Shown: piece by piece, positions 36,565 through 48,134 of the stretch
Layout of the letters: each line of letters starts with the position of its first letter
Position numbering within the stretch: position 1 is the stretch's first letter
Source of the DNA: Isoetes taiwanensis
Taxonomy: Eukaryota; Streptophyta; Lycopodiopsida; Isoetales; Isoetaceae
NCBI GenBank assembly: GCA_021234155.1
Contig: JAJEKV010000163.1
Coordinates: forward strand, 1-64,000
Reading direction: 5' to 3'
Length of the DNA: 64,000 nucleotides
Made by a program: the position numbers and the translations under genes
Notes under the pieces: generated by a model
The model's input: the letters and a program-made list of their open reading frames with translations, nothing else
Databases searched by the model: none
Told to the model about the DNA's origin: nothing

Positions 36565-37125
36565 CTAGCGAGTTAAAGGGCTTGTAGGACAAAGGCACGC
36601 GAGGAGTAAAATGTTTGGTAGCCAACTTGCAAAAATGAAGTCATCCCCACTAGGTATACAATGAATGGAGTTAGCTCTAAAATGTTTTAAGATTTGATGG
36701 ATCAATTTTGTGAACACATAGCATATAGTAGATAGACCAAATGGGAGGGCCGCAAACATATATGACGCCCTAAAAACCGGAAACCTAAGTAAGTCCATGA
36801 TGACGGATGGTGATAACTTTGAATGAAGATCTTTGGTAAATAAGCTATCATCCCTTCTCAAGACAATCGGTAACTCGTTGATAGATTCATATTTAAAGGT
36901 CCTTTGCTCCAAGAATTGGTTGACATAATGGAGGTCCAAGATCAAGTGAAGTTTGTTACTAGATTTGGGGAATACACACAGGGGAGAGCTAATGAAAGGG
37001 GTAGAAGGAGGCTCAACGGCCAGACTCGCTTTAATCATGTCTTGAATGGCAGAGTGAATGAAGGAAGTGTGCTGCGCGACAAGCTTATGATTGGGTTTTG
37101 ACCAAGGTTGTCGAGGGAAATTCAA
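36565..37125 (-). pseudogene. DIRS-like reverse transcriptase
   Basis: An open frame of 186 codons. Visible blocks are ISSPLCVFPKSSNKLHLILD, LHYVNQFLEQRTFKYESI, LFTKDLHSKLSPSVIMD (normally FTFDLKSGYHHI, so the first catalytic Asp is kept), AALPFGLSTICYVFTKLIHQ and a GDDFIFAS box in place of Y-L-D-D. The family is recognised from the R-L-I-L-D-L-R-Y-V-N and P-F-G-L-S-x-x-x-Y-V-F-T-K-L combination typical of tyrosine-recombinase retrotransposons. The frame runs out after the DD box, where RNase H continues in other frames. Confidence 0.7.
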
Positions 37126-38768
37126 CCAAAGGTAACCATTTTTTTATCCAATCCAACAACATAGAGCTATTACAAATTGGTTGCCAAAATGGAAAATGAT
37201 CTCTCAATCAATTCTTGAGGGAATGAGTGGACACATCTACATCTGGACACAAACAAATCATCACACCGGATGTTTAGAACCACTAAAATTCATCATCACA
37301 AAATACATTAAAATTTTTTAAAACAGATTCAAATCTAGAATGGCAACATGAATTGGTAAATACAATATGAAGCATAAATTAAGTCTCCTTTATTCCAAAT
37401 CAAAATACAACGTGATGATAAACATCTCATCCCGAGAACACTTAAGATCCATTATAAAAAGGCAACGTTAGGATTTGAAAGGCAAGCGGGAGATCACGAT
37501 TCTATTTGAGGCCGAAAGTGAAATCAATGATTTAGTAGGGCATTGCACAGACCATATGGCCTGGTCTCGACAAATAAAAGCATAGTCATGTCACAACAAA
37601 GGATGGGTTTGTCTACCCCTGACTAGAACCCCATTCACGAGCCAGTTTGCATGCCTGGCGGAGCAGTTCAAAGCATTTTTTAGGAACATCCCTATCCATT
37701 ATAATTATCAATTGCTTTCTATTATTAATCAGTGTTACCTTTATCAATGGTTTGCTACACCGAAGGCGTAAGATGTTTCTCGATCCTCGGCTTACTCTCA
37801 ATATCTGCAAGGACATCTTCTACCTCGTTAAGGAAATCAAACTGGCATATATTGCTTTCAAATTTGACAGTTAGTGTACTTCTTGCTTTTCGTTCCTATA
37901 AGCTGTTTTAGTTGTTCGCTTTGGAAATTATTGGGGTCTATCATTTGTCTCCTAGCCAAATTTGAAATTTGACAAGGTAGCATGGAATTAGCACAGCATT
38001 TTCATGTTCTACTAAAGTCGAGTTTTCTCTTCGTAGTCCTTCAAAAGTAGCTGGTTAGAATTCTAGATCAAAGAATAAGTTTAATGGCAAGTTCACATGC
38101 ACGAATAGGAGAAAATGCCAGCTGCAAGAGGGCCTGACATCTTTAGCGAGTGCTGGAAATTCTTGAGTAGCCTCGGGTACACCTATAAGCGTAATTGTTG
38201 CGCTAGAGAGGGTCTTAAAGACCGGCCGGTCATGCCCACCTCCCTCATTTGCGCAAATTTAGAGCTCATGTGAATTCTACATAAGACTAGTGAAAAATTA
38301 TTCCTTTCTAATCCAAAAATTTCAATTAGCAAATAAGTTTAAGACTAATTATAAATCTTCCTTCCTAATCCAAGCAGGTTTCCGAACTAGCGGTTGCTAT
38401 TTAAGTGATCAAAGACACTTGATCTCACCTCATTAGGAGCATCCAACCGTTCAATACAAGATAAACATATAGAATCAATGGCATAGAACAAGAATATATA
38501 TAGTATATATATGCCAAACCCTACTACTGCTCTGAATATATATGGTATATATGCCAAACCCCACTACCAAACCCTTTAAAATCTGAACAACTATCTAGCA
38601 TTATCAAGTGTACAAATCTATGATTATGAGAGGCCAAAAAAAAAACCCTTCATTTAACCAACTTTGTAAAGATAATCATGCGTAAACAACTATCTATCAC
38701 CTACTCTTGTGTGATGTACAAACGTATGAGGAAGTTGGATCCTATAAGTAACCCACTTTGTAAAAAGT
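37126..38768. other. spacer, no supported gene
   Basis: AT-rich with short unassigned frames (for example 37613-37816 minus and 37647-37874 plus on opposite strands of the same stretch). Short local duplications occur at 38480-38575 (TATATATGCCAAACCC twice) and at about 38585-38730. Upstream parts of the DIRS-like element may extend into 37126-37900 but were not recognised. Confidence 0.45.
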
Positions 38769-38774
38769 TTTATT
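38769..38774 (-). terminator. polyadenylation signal of the LRR-RLK gene
   Basis: AATAAA on the minus strand, 60 bp downstream of the stop codon of the LRR receptor gene. It is the nearest canonical signal and fits a short 3' untranslated region. Confidence 0.5.
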
Positions 38775-38834
38775 TGTTGAAAAGAAAAAACTAAGATTCT
38801 TCAGAACCCATGCTGATGGAAAATGTGGCAAAGG

Positions 38835-41708
38835 CTATAATTTAATATCCAAGAGCATGTGCAATACGGTGGATATGGAAGGCCTTTGTTCTGCAACCAT
38901 GGAGCTGCAAATGAAAGCCACTTTCATTATTTCACTACCACCCAGCTTTGAAATTTCTGCCCCAAATTCTGGCTCCGTAGCTCTTCTTCCGCTCATAAGC
39001 TCCAGCAGAATCACGCCATAGCTGTATATGTCTGTCTTCTCATTGATTCCTTTGCCCCCATAATCCAGCTCTGCAAAAAAATCGAACCAAATCTCTGTTT
39101 TTTAGCCAACAATTCGCATCAAATTCTAGTTTTTCTAGTTGGGTTTCATCTAATTTTTGCACCAACCTGGAGCTCGGTACGCAGGAGTAATGTGGTCGCC
39201 GGACTTGGCTATGGCATCCAAAGCAATTTTAGGGTTCATATGTTCATCCAGGAGCACATTCTCGGAAGTTAAATTTCCGTGGATGATTTTCGGCACATGA
39301 GAATGCAAATAAGCAATGCCATTTGCAATTCCAAGAGCAATCTGGTATCTGATCGACCAATCCAAAGCCTTGATTTTGCCCAAATCACCACCGGAATAAT
39401 GCTGGCTTACAATTATTTCTTCATCAAAACTAGAACAGACAGCCAAAATCCTGCTCAAATTTTGGTGATTCAAACTGCCCAAAGCACGCAGATCCTTCAA
39501 GCAGCTGCTTCTCTGCCACAATTTCTTGGCGGTAAATTGGCACCCATTTGCTTTAGATCCTTTATAGATCACACCATCGCAATTTTTTCTGACTATCTCA
39601 TCATCCTGTATTGAATTGAGAACATCTTGGACAGAAACAGCCGGATTTTTTTCATTTTCGAACGAAATTATCTGCCAAGATGAGCATTTTTCCATCTCCA
39701 AACCTTTGGGCTCGTCAAGGATCATGCGCTGTTTTTTGCGGAAGAAATATGAGCAATACAGAGCTGCAATTACCACCCCAAACAATAAAGTTATGCCAAA
39801 AATCCAAGCCAATGCACCAGGATTTTTTTTCGATGAAGAACATGATTTTAATCCCAATTCATAACTGCCACAGAGGCCTGGATTTCCTGCAACAGAGCTT
39901 GAATTTAAAATTGCAAATGATCCTGTGGTGGGCACTGAACCAGAGAGCAAATTGTTGGAGAAATTCAAATATTCCAAAGATTCAATCTTGCTTAGATCAG
40001 CAGGAATTGATCCCGTGAGCAAATTATCAGACAGATCTAAGAACCCTAAACTTTGCATACTGGCCAATTGGGCAGGAATTTCTCCCACCAATTTGTTGCT
40101 GTGAAGATTTAAACTTACCAATCTCTGGCATGAAGAGATCTGCGAAGGAATTTTACCGGAGAGTCCATTTCCGCTTAGATCGAGCTCGTTTAGGTTAGAA
40201 ATCTCTCCAATTTGCTCTGGAATCGAGCCAAGGAGATTATTTTGAGCCAAATGAAGCTGCACTAGCTTGGGAAGATTACCGAACTGAGGAGGAATTTTTC
40301 CAGTGAGCTGATTATGATCTAAAAATAAAACCTGCAGCGCCGGAGTTGCCCATTCTAATGCTTCAATATTCCCAACCAAATTGTTGGAAGACATATCCAG
40401 ATAATAGAGAAGCGGCAGACTGGCTATGCCGGAAGGAATCGATCCTGAAAACCCATTCTTTTGCATCCTCACTCTCTGCAAGCTCTTGCATCCTCCTAAT
40501 TCTGCCGGAATAGATCCTGTTAAACGATTTGAAAATAAAATGAGCTTGTACAGCTTGCCTGCACTGCAGAGGCTCGCCGGAATTGATCCTGTCAAAAAAT
40601 TGGTAGACAAATCGATCACTGTTACATTGGACTTGAGCCCTAAATTTGGCGGAATAGTTCCTGTCAGCTGATTCATCCACAGCGCCAGCGTTTGCAATCT
40701 GGGCAATTCCGCAACGGATTGAGGGATTGATCCCGTCAGATTGTTGGAGAAAAGATTAAGAATCTCCAGCTTCTCTAGATTTCCCAATTCCGGCGGAATG
40801 GTGCCATGCAGAGTATTGTTGCTGAGATCAAGAGAAACCAAATTCGACAAATTTCCAAGGCTGGAAGGGATCGAACCAGACAAATTGTTGGTGAAGAGAA
40901 ACAGATATTCAAGCTCTTGCAGATTGCCCAGCTCCGGCGGAATGGATCCGGACAGATTGTTGAACACCAAATCTAAATGGTTCAAGCTTTTCATGAGCCC
41001 AAAACTTGCCGGAATGCTTCCGGTTAGCTTGTTATAACCCAAATAAATCCACTCGAGCTTGGAAAGGAGATGAATCTGATCAGGAATACTGCCCTCGAGC
41101 AGATTTCCGGCGAGGGTGAGATATGTCAAGCTGCTTATATTGGAAATCTGTGGAGGAATTTGCCCTTCTAGCAGATTTCCGCCCACATCAAAATATTTAA
41201 GTTTAGGAAATCTGCCCACCGAAGCAGGGATTTTTCCTTCCAGCGAATTTATCCACAGGTCCAAAACCTCCAACTCCGGCAAACCCACAAGCTCATCCAC
41301 CGGAATCTGGCCACCAAAGCTGTTGTTGCTCAGATTTAAATACGAAAGATGCACACAATTTACCAGCTCCGGTGGTATGGATCCTGAGAAATTGTTGTTT
41401 GCCAGATTTAGGCTTTGCAGATTTTGAAGCTTTCCGATTTCTGAGCCCAGCTCGCCTCCCAGATTCTTATCAGAGATATCAATTTTCACAACCGATTCTG
41501 ACGATTCGTCGCAAAAAATCCCAGCCCAGTTGCATGCACTGGAGTTGGAATCATCCCAGCTTGTCAGAAATTTATGCGGGTCGTCGATGGAGGCCTTTAA
41601 AGTGGCCAAAATCTTTGCATCTTTTTGCAGAGAAGAAGATTCCGCCATAACTAGAAGCTCCAAACAAAAAACGAAGCTTAAGATTATGATTCTATTCAAA
41701 AAAGCCAT
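38835..41708 (-). CDS. LRR receptor-like pseudokinase, SKM1/At2g25790-like
   Basis: Two exons (41708-39167 and 39070-38835) joined by a 96-bp GT-AG intron inside the APE codon give a 925-residue protein. The ATG at 41708 starts it; an in-frame TTG two codons earlier is unlikely. Parts: signal peptide about 1-22, N-terminal cap with a CNWAGIFC cysteine pair (59-66), about 21 plant LRRs (72-595), C-cap pair around CGSYELGLKSC, one membrane helix (about 632-655) and a kinase-like domain (about 705-915). The ATP-binding lysine (TAKKL) and the APE motif remain. HRD has become HGN and DFG has become LDA, and the glycine loop is poor, so catalysis is not expected. Plant relatives are plasma-membrane peptide receptors (SKM1 perceives a CLE peptide). 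The ligand here is unknown. No disruption is seen. Confidence 0.93.
39071..39166 (-). other. intron of the LRR receptor pseudokinase gene
   Basis: The donor GTTGGT follows CCAG at 39167 and the acceptor TTTTTTGCAG ends at 39071. The intron has phase 1 and interrupts the glutamate codon of APE. Without splicing the frame would end five codons after the donor at 39150, losing the C-terminal lobe. Confidence 0.92.
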
Positions 41709-42660
41709 TGACAAAAATCGTATCGATCGAGCTGCGAGCTGGTGCCGGAGGGTTTAAAAAGAATTGGATCAATTATTCAGGTCCCCACAAAATATTCGTT
41801 GGTCCCCCCTCCACCTAATAAAATTCCCAAAATTTCTTGTCTTCTTCTTCGTCCAATTTCAAATCCGTCAAGAACAGAGACTGCTTGATGTGATTGGCAG
41901 TACTTACTTACCATTTCTTTACCGGCAACACATTTTCATCATGATCTCTGACTCAAGAATTCCTGATTCTTCAATTCAAACTTCTAACAAAGAAAGATCA
42001 AAACAGAATGTCAAGAACACCGGAAAGTGATAAAATAATACCAACAAGAAGACAAGCACACGTTTCGCCATTATTTTTATATAAACTAACCTCCGTTTTC
42101 GAATCTGATACATATAACAGCGGCATGGCTATGGCGTTACGGTACGCAGAGCTTGCTTGCCGAAACTACCCGGTATATCCTTCTTGGCATTAACACCCAA
42201 CAACCCAGATGGGCTTCTAGCGTCAAGAATAAGAATTAAATACAAAATCTTAATTCCGGCGGTCAATGAGTTCCCCCACAGCCCAATCCAACTCCGGCGG
42301 TCTGCTACATTCCTTTTCTGAAGTAACAAACAGTCAGAGACAGAATTCCAGTCCAACCCTCTTTCTCGATAGATCAGATCAGAATCAGAACCTTATAATT
42401 CTTCCCCCGGCTGCCATATTAATCGCCATAGCTAGCGATCTGCTTTTGGCCCATAACAAAAAATACCCAATTCATTTCTACACCCACAAAGGCCAAAGCT
42501 TGCCTCAAAAGGGATTATCTATTGAAGAGCCAGAGACAAAAGCAGCATTAGATAAGCTCGGCAGCGAGAAAAGCCAAATGCGAGAAATTAATTTGCTGAA
42601 TCTATTGATTTGAATGCCGCATTTACGTAAACAAAGGGATGGATCATGGATGAATCTATT
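41709..42660. promoter_or_regulatory. upstream region of the LRR receptor gene
   Basis: The minus-strand leader directly before the ATG is GC-mixed with CGATCGATACG. A TTTTTAAA stretch about 45-50 bp upstream (around 41755-41761) is a weak TATA candidate. No transcript start can be fixed. A plus-strand frame (42266-42613, 115 codons) runs divergently from here but has no recognisable domain, so I do not call it a gene. Confidence 0.35.
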
Positions 42661-42925
42661 TATTTGTTTATTTATTTTTTTAATCTGGTGGGTCTGATGA
42701 AACCAGTGTAAGGTAGATATTTACAAGCGATGCGTCTACATCGAGGTAGGAGGACCCCGAAAATCTGAGCAAATGGCATGCCGGACTTCTGCCATAGCCA
42801 GCTTTGGGAAGGCGAAGTCCTTCCCACGCATCCTGACCCTTGCTGACACGAGTACTGCTTAACTGCCACACGCGCCGATGTCAGTCCCGGTGCCTCCACG
42901 TGGCTTCATCCCCGTGAAGCATTGA
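42661..42925 (-). mobile_element. GC-rich retroposon 3' end with AAAT-type tail
   Basis: A GC-rich block (about 42700-42910) contrasts with its AT-rich neighbours. On the minus strand it ends in CAGATTAAAAAAATAAATAAACAAATAAAT, an A-rich tetranucleotide tail as in LINE or SINE 3' ends. The tail differs from the TTCTA tails of the RTE-type copies. The frame 42672-42899 (minus) shows no motif I recognise. The class is undetermined. Confidence 0.45.
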
Positions 42926-43004
42926 CTATCTTGTTTAATGTGCCATTTGGAATGATGAAAGCTTTTCTCGTTAAATTTATTATTGTTCTTTCGATTGCCA
43001 CGCG

Positions 43005-43665
43005 TCGCTCATCTAACGGTTATCAAAGGCCCCTCACTTACGTACATACACATAATAAAACTAGGCCTTTTTCCACGCGACTCGCAAAATACGGCTGTTG
43101 TATCGTATACAATTTAGAGCGCCATTTTATTTGTGACTTCAAGATTAAAAATGAGACACACAAATTTAAAATTTCTGTGCTGCATTGTAGTCATAAAATA
43201 CGATACCATTAGAATACTAGTGGAAAATTAGTCTTATTTTTATGTCGCGATCACATGAAGATTGAATACTTGCGGCCCCGTGCTGAACGGCAGATCACAA
43301 CAGCCATTTACATGGAGAAGGCCTAGCAGCTGAATCTTGTGTTGAATCCTATTCCGAGCAACTGCCTAGAACCAATAACATGGCCTGAGTATTATGCATA
43401 TGAACCAAAAATTTCGGTGATGATTTTTGCAGCTGAATCTGTGCTACCCTCAGCCACAGGTATTTGGAACCTCAGCTCCCGCCGTGGATGGCGCGATGCT
43501 GACCCAAAAAGACTCACCTGCTTAAATAAACCTTTGTGCTGTTTCAGCGGAGGGCAAAAACTTGCCATGTAAATCGCCCTTTAGTTACAAGAATTTGTTG
43601 CGACGGTAGTCCCCGCCATTAGTTTGTTTTTAGTGGGTGTTTATGTTGTTGTTTGTTAATGGTGT
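43005..43665 (+). repeat. dispersed 660-bp repeat, copy 1
   Basis: Matches 47460-48134 along its whole length in the same orientation, with many substitutions and small indels. Shared anchors include ACGGTT-TCAAAGGCCCCTCA at the start, CTCGCAAAATACGGCTG, a middle block ACGGCAGATCACA-CAGCCATTTACATGGAG, and TAGTGGGTGTTTATGTTGTT near the end. There is no TG...CA terminus, primer-binding site, tail or coding motif. It may be a non-autonomous transposable element or a segmental duplicate. Confidence 0.9.
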
Positions 43666-46600
43666 TTTGGGTTGCCCTAGGGGAGCAAACCCTCGTTTAT
43701 GTGGTTTCCGCATATCCTAGGTGTATGCTAGAACGCACTCTAGGATATGCTGGTAACCGCTCCAAACCTCTTGTGATTTGTAAAATGGCTACCACCGTTT
43801 CTCGATGATGATGTTTCAACCGTAACCGCGGCATCATCTCGCCCTTCGTATTGTGGTGTGGTTTCCTTCCCCGTCAAGAGCGGCCGCCATGGCCATCCTC
43901 TCCGCTTAAGTCCTCTCGCTTGGAGTTTTTATTAGGCTAGAACTCGAGATGGTTTTCTTAGTTTAGGGTATTGTTTGTGGTGGAGTAACCCCGCCTCCTC
44001 TTTGTCGGAAAAATATGGTTCCGGCATTTTGAGCTTATGCTAAACATCACCGTTGAAGCAGAGAAGGATGTGCCGTTAAGTTTCGATCTTGTAACAACAT
44101 CGGGCCGATGGCATATGATGGTCGCAAAGGATTCTCGCAAGATCGGCGATGGATTTTTACCCCGAAAATTTTAAGGGTTGGGCGCCAAAGGAAGGATGCC
44201 ATAGATTGTGTTATGTTGCCCCTCTTGCGAAGCTTCATGATTTAATTCTTCTCAAGCAGATATTCAGGAGATGCATCTCGCTTTGAAGATAGATTTGTGC
44301 TCCTTCGTCAAAAAAGAACTTGATAGTCTAAGTATCCTCAACATTTATCCGCGTTGAAAACTAATCATGATTATTGACTTGAATTTGTGCCGAGGATCTA
44401 TGGTAGTCAAGGAAATGCGTGAATAATGGTCAATCGAAGATATATAATTTCTTTTTTTATGTTGAATGTGCATTAAAATCACCGCTAAGCTGCATTCGTG
44501 ATTCAGACACGATGAGATTGTTCCGGCCAAGGACAATAATTAAATATTTTTTTACGCAAATTATGGACGAAGCTACCTCCTCGCTTTAAAATTCACGCTT
44601 TGTTCAAGACTCATTTAGTATGGGGTTAAAAATGGACACCGAAAAAGTGGGGCGTAATTGGGTCCAACAGCTGGCAACATGCGATAGATGGAAGCATATG
44701 GGAAAACCTTCGCACAACATGGTGGATAGACAAGGGAACCGCTGATTTTCTCAAGGTGACACTTATTGCCGCTATGGCTTTACGCCTATTGGCGCTCGGG
44801 GGAGTTCATCCGAATTCGATTTGAGTCCGATGTTAGCAACGATGTCGACTCGATAAGATCCCTTCATGAAAAATCAGACTTGGGCATTCTTTGTTTACAA
44901 GGTAAAGGTAATGAAAATTTTTATGTCTCAAGATTAGCCATGTGCAAAAGCAAAGTATTATTTTTATGTTATGATCATGTGACACTTAGGTAGTTGCCTC
45001 AACGACAAAGAAGTAACATATTTTTTAAGTGGTCACGTGGTGCCCCCGAGGTAAAACACCTAAGAAGTTTGCTAGATGCAATACATTTCAATCATACCGT
45101 GTATGCCTTTATCCTCCAAAGCTTCAAACTGTTGTAGTTGAGAATATTAAAGAAGTGTGAGTTAGTCAGCAGATCTCTAGCTTAGTGGGAGGTGCCTATA
45201 AGAATTTCATCCTCCTTTTTCTCACTTTTGTACATAATATAGGTTTTAATCTTGAATTTTGTCAATACAAACCTTCAAGCTTCAATCTTGAATCAATTTA
45301 TGGCTGTTATTTTTATCAACGCAGATCAAGCTCTAAACTTCGTTCCTTGGATTCTTCTATGTGCTCCTTTCCAGTATTTTAGTGGTATTTTCAATGGCCT
45401 GCATGTTTAAAAACCAATCACTTATTCGCTGATTTGAAGGAGTTCACTAATTTATTGGTTTAAGGGGATTCATTGATTCGCTGTATCTTTTAATTCAAGC
45501 TTTCGCAAGTCAATAACCCTCCATTGTTTGAGTTTGGTAAGTATTTTTACTTTGTTAATGTTTAGGATGTATTGATTGATGTTGATATAGATTTTAATGC
45601 TAGTACATTGGCTCCAAGAAATGGAAGTAATGGGCTTTCCAAAGTATTGTGAGAAGTAGTGATGGGCCGTCCCAATTTTTCTATGGTTGGTTGTGTACCA
45701 TGTTATGAATGATTTAGGATTGCAAGTCATCTAGAATTTAAGCAGAAGACTACCAGGATATTGAAATACAAGGAAAAGTCCATTTGCTTGCAAAACTTTT
45801 CATCTTTTCTACCATTTTGTTCTCTATGTTTCAAGGCAAAATTGAAAATTATTTGGGACCTTATTATAGGGCTCCAAACAATAGGCCATATAGTAAGTTT
45901 TAAAAGCAATGGTTGGCAGATCAAAAAATTAAATACATAAATACATATCTCATAGCTCACTTCCCCAAACTCGAATCTGAAGAATAGCCATTGTCTTTTC
46001 CAAGTGAAATGATAAGACACCACACTATTCCACCGAATGATGCCATGGGTGAAGGGATCAAGGGAGTAGCCATTATTCAATGCATTAACTTGGTCTAAAC
46101 TACCTTTTTGCATAGTCTTCAAGTGAAAGAAGGGATCAAGGGAGTACCCATCATCCCATGCGTTAACTTGGCATGAACTACCTTTTTGCGTCTTACTACA
46201 AGAGATCAAATCCCTCTTCCAAACCTGTGCTTCAAGATAAGATGAAGTACTTTGACAATCCATGTTCTGACTCAAAACAAATTGTAAAACATTTATATGA
46301 TCCCAATTTTATTAACTCTATGGTCTTTTTAATGCATAGGTATTCATAGAAAGTAAAATGCCTTATGCTTAAAACTCAATATATTAGTGTAACATATATG
46401 TCAAATTGGTTGTGAAGAACTTCAAAGTTAGATATTTGTAGGAATCAATGTGTTAGTGTAGCGTATTTGCAAATTGGTTGCTAAAAACTTGAAAGTTAGA
46501 AGGTGATGTTAGATCACATTCAAAGTTAGAAGTGAATTTGTGTTGGAGAAGAGTAATTACAAAACATCCATGTGCACACACATTCGTGTAAAATGCAACT

Positions 46601-47459
46601 TGGTATAAACATGTATATCATGTTTAAAATATGACTTAGTTTACTATTAGCATCATATCTACAAGTTCCCATCTTATGGCAATGTTAGATATTCTCGCTT
46701 CAGCAACCGGGCACCGTAACTAGTTATTAATAAAACTGGTTGATCATGGGTCCCTTAATCAGCCACAAACCAGAGTTCAACAAGTTCAACGAAATTCCTT
46801 ATCGAAGCACATAGAACAAGACATCAAAACCTTCGAGATTCTTTCCAGGCACATTTCGTTTTGAGGCAAACCGAGGCCTAAGAGAAATCGCAGTTTTTGG
46901 GGCCCTTGGCTTTTGGAAACGCAAATCTTGTCGCTCGGATCACACCGCAACTCATGCTCATGATCAAAACGGCATCTAGAGAGCCAAGAAATAATTTCTA
47001 GCCAATTTTCGAGCGGTTCCAAGAAGGTCTCAATCCATTCCAAACGGTTTGTTGCCTTTTTAGAAACGCGCCTTCAACTTGGTTAAAGATTCTTATTATC
47101 GTCTCATATAGTCTTTTATAGATCACTCTTGACTTCTTTCATCCCAAAACCTCTAACTAAAGCCCCCGATACAATGTAGTAGATCTTCGCTAAACTAGGC
47201 AACCAATCGCATCAAATCACATCTACCGCTTTTTACCCTCGGAATCCCTCGATTCCTCAAGGATGCCACAAGGTCCCCGACTCGGATTTGATGCCTGTGA
47301 ATCATAGAAGACTGATTCAGAGAATTCCAGAGGCTCCTGCCACATCAAGCATGCCTTGGCCTGAAATTCCTAGATTGTTAAATAAGGCCCCAAAATCCCT
47401 AATCGGTTGGCTCTTCATGGAGCTCAAGAGTCTAATTTGGCCAAATCCCCGGTTGAAGT
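43666..47459. other. spacer between the two 660-bp repeats
   Basis: No supported gene. 43666-44960 is less AT-rich and may be decayed LINE-type coding sequence, but no diagnostic motif could be read. The minus-strand frame 45727-46275 (182 codons) contains an in-frame 26-residue tandem duplication and is otherwise unassigned. The frame 46786-47043 (minus) is also unassigned. Confidence 0.45.
46051..46206 (-). repeat. 78-bp tandem duplication, in frame
   Basis: Two units with a 78-bp offset (46051 and 46129) share GAAGGGATCAAGGGAGTA and ACTACCTTTTTGC. In the minus-strand frame 45727-46275 they encode QVNAWDDGYSLDPF and QVNALNNGYSLDPF. Keeping frame over the duplication is compatible with coding but can also be chance (78 is a multiple of three). 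Confidence 0.8.
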
Positions 47460-48134
47460 TCGTTCATCCAACGGTTGTCAAAGGCCCCTCACATACACAG
47501 TACGTACATACACAATAAAACTAAGGCCCTTTTTTCGTGCGACTCGCAAAATACGGCTGCCATATCGTATACAATTTATTAGAGCGCCATTTGTGACAAA
47601 GATAAAAAATGAGACACACAAATTTAAACTTTCCGCGCTGCATAGTCGTCATAAAATACGATACCATTAGAATATTAGTGGGAAACTAGTCTTATTTTTA
47701 TGTGGCGATCACATGATTTTTTTTTTTTTTTGGAGGCTGAATACCTGCTGCCCCATGCTGAACGGCAGATCACATCAGCCATTTACATGGAGGAGGTTTA
47801 GCAACTGAATCCTGTTCCCAGCAGCTACCTAGAATCAATGACATGGCCTAAGTATTATGCATGTGAACCAAAAATTTCTATGTGCTGATTTGCGCAGCTG
47901 AATTTGTGCTACCTCAGCCACAGGTATTTGGGACCTCAGCTCTCATGCCGTGTATGGCGCGATGCTGACCCAAAAAGACTCAGCTGCTTAAATAAATTTC
48001 TACGCTGTTTCAGCGGAGGGCCAAAAACTTGCCATGTAAATCGCCCTTTAGTTACAAGAATTTGTTGCGACAGTAGTCCCCGCCATTAGTTTGTTTTTTT
48101 AGTGGGTGTTTATGTTGTTGTTTGTTAATGGTGT
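47460..48134 (+). repeat. dispersed 660-bp repeat, copy 2
   Basis: Second copy of the repeat at 43005-43665, same orientation, 4.45 kb away. It carries an extra T run at about 47719-47733. Both copies start and stop at corresponding points, and the flanks outside share nothing, so the repeat has defined ends. Confidence 0.9.

Larger units (their letters stand above)
34565..37125 (-). mobile_element. DIRS-like (tyrosine-recombinase) retrotransposon, decayed
   Basis: Minus-strand fragments appear in the order of a DIRS-type pol region. First comes a reverse transcriptase (36565-37125) and an RNase H-like segment (36093-36305). Then comes a PHDWGHFANL-type segment (35605-35826) that in DIRS and Ngaro relatives lies between RNase H and the recombinase. 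Last are tyrosine-recombinase-like segments (34962-35195 and 34769-34972). The style (LHLILDLHYVNQFL, FGLSTICYVFTKL) is that of DIRS/Ngaro rather than copia, gypsy or LINE RT. Every part is broken by stops or frameshifts. No gag, and no split or inverted terminal repeats, were identified. Assignment is from motif recognition only. Confidence 0.65.

Noticed and set aside
39150-39167. LRR receptor ending at the stop at 39150 (a single-exon protein).
   Set aside because: The last five codons are intronic. Splicing at 39166/39071 restores APE and the C-terminal lobe in frame.
41709-41714. Start of the LRR receptor at 41714.
   Set aside because: That codon is TTG. The first ATG in frame is at 41708 and is directly followed by a good signal peptide.
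42266-42613. A divergent gene opposite the LRR receptor.
   Set aside because: The 115-codon frame has no recognisable motif and no supporting signals. It more likely lies in the receptor's upstream region.
43870-43895. GCGGCCGCCATGG looks like a NotI/NcoI cloning junction with a Kozak context.
   Set aside because: The flanks are ordinary decayed genomic sequence on both sides and no vector sequence is visible. A second GCGGCCGC at 29034 is also in retroelement text.
43005-48134. A complete LTR retrotransposon with the two 660-bp repeats as LTRs.
   Set aside because: There is no TG...CA ends, no primer-binding site or polypurine tract next to the repeats, and no gag or pol motif in between.
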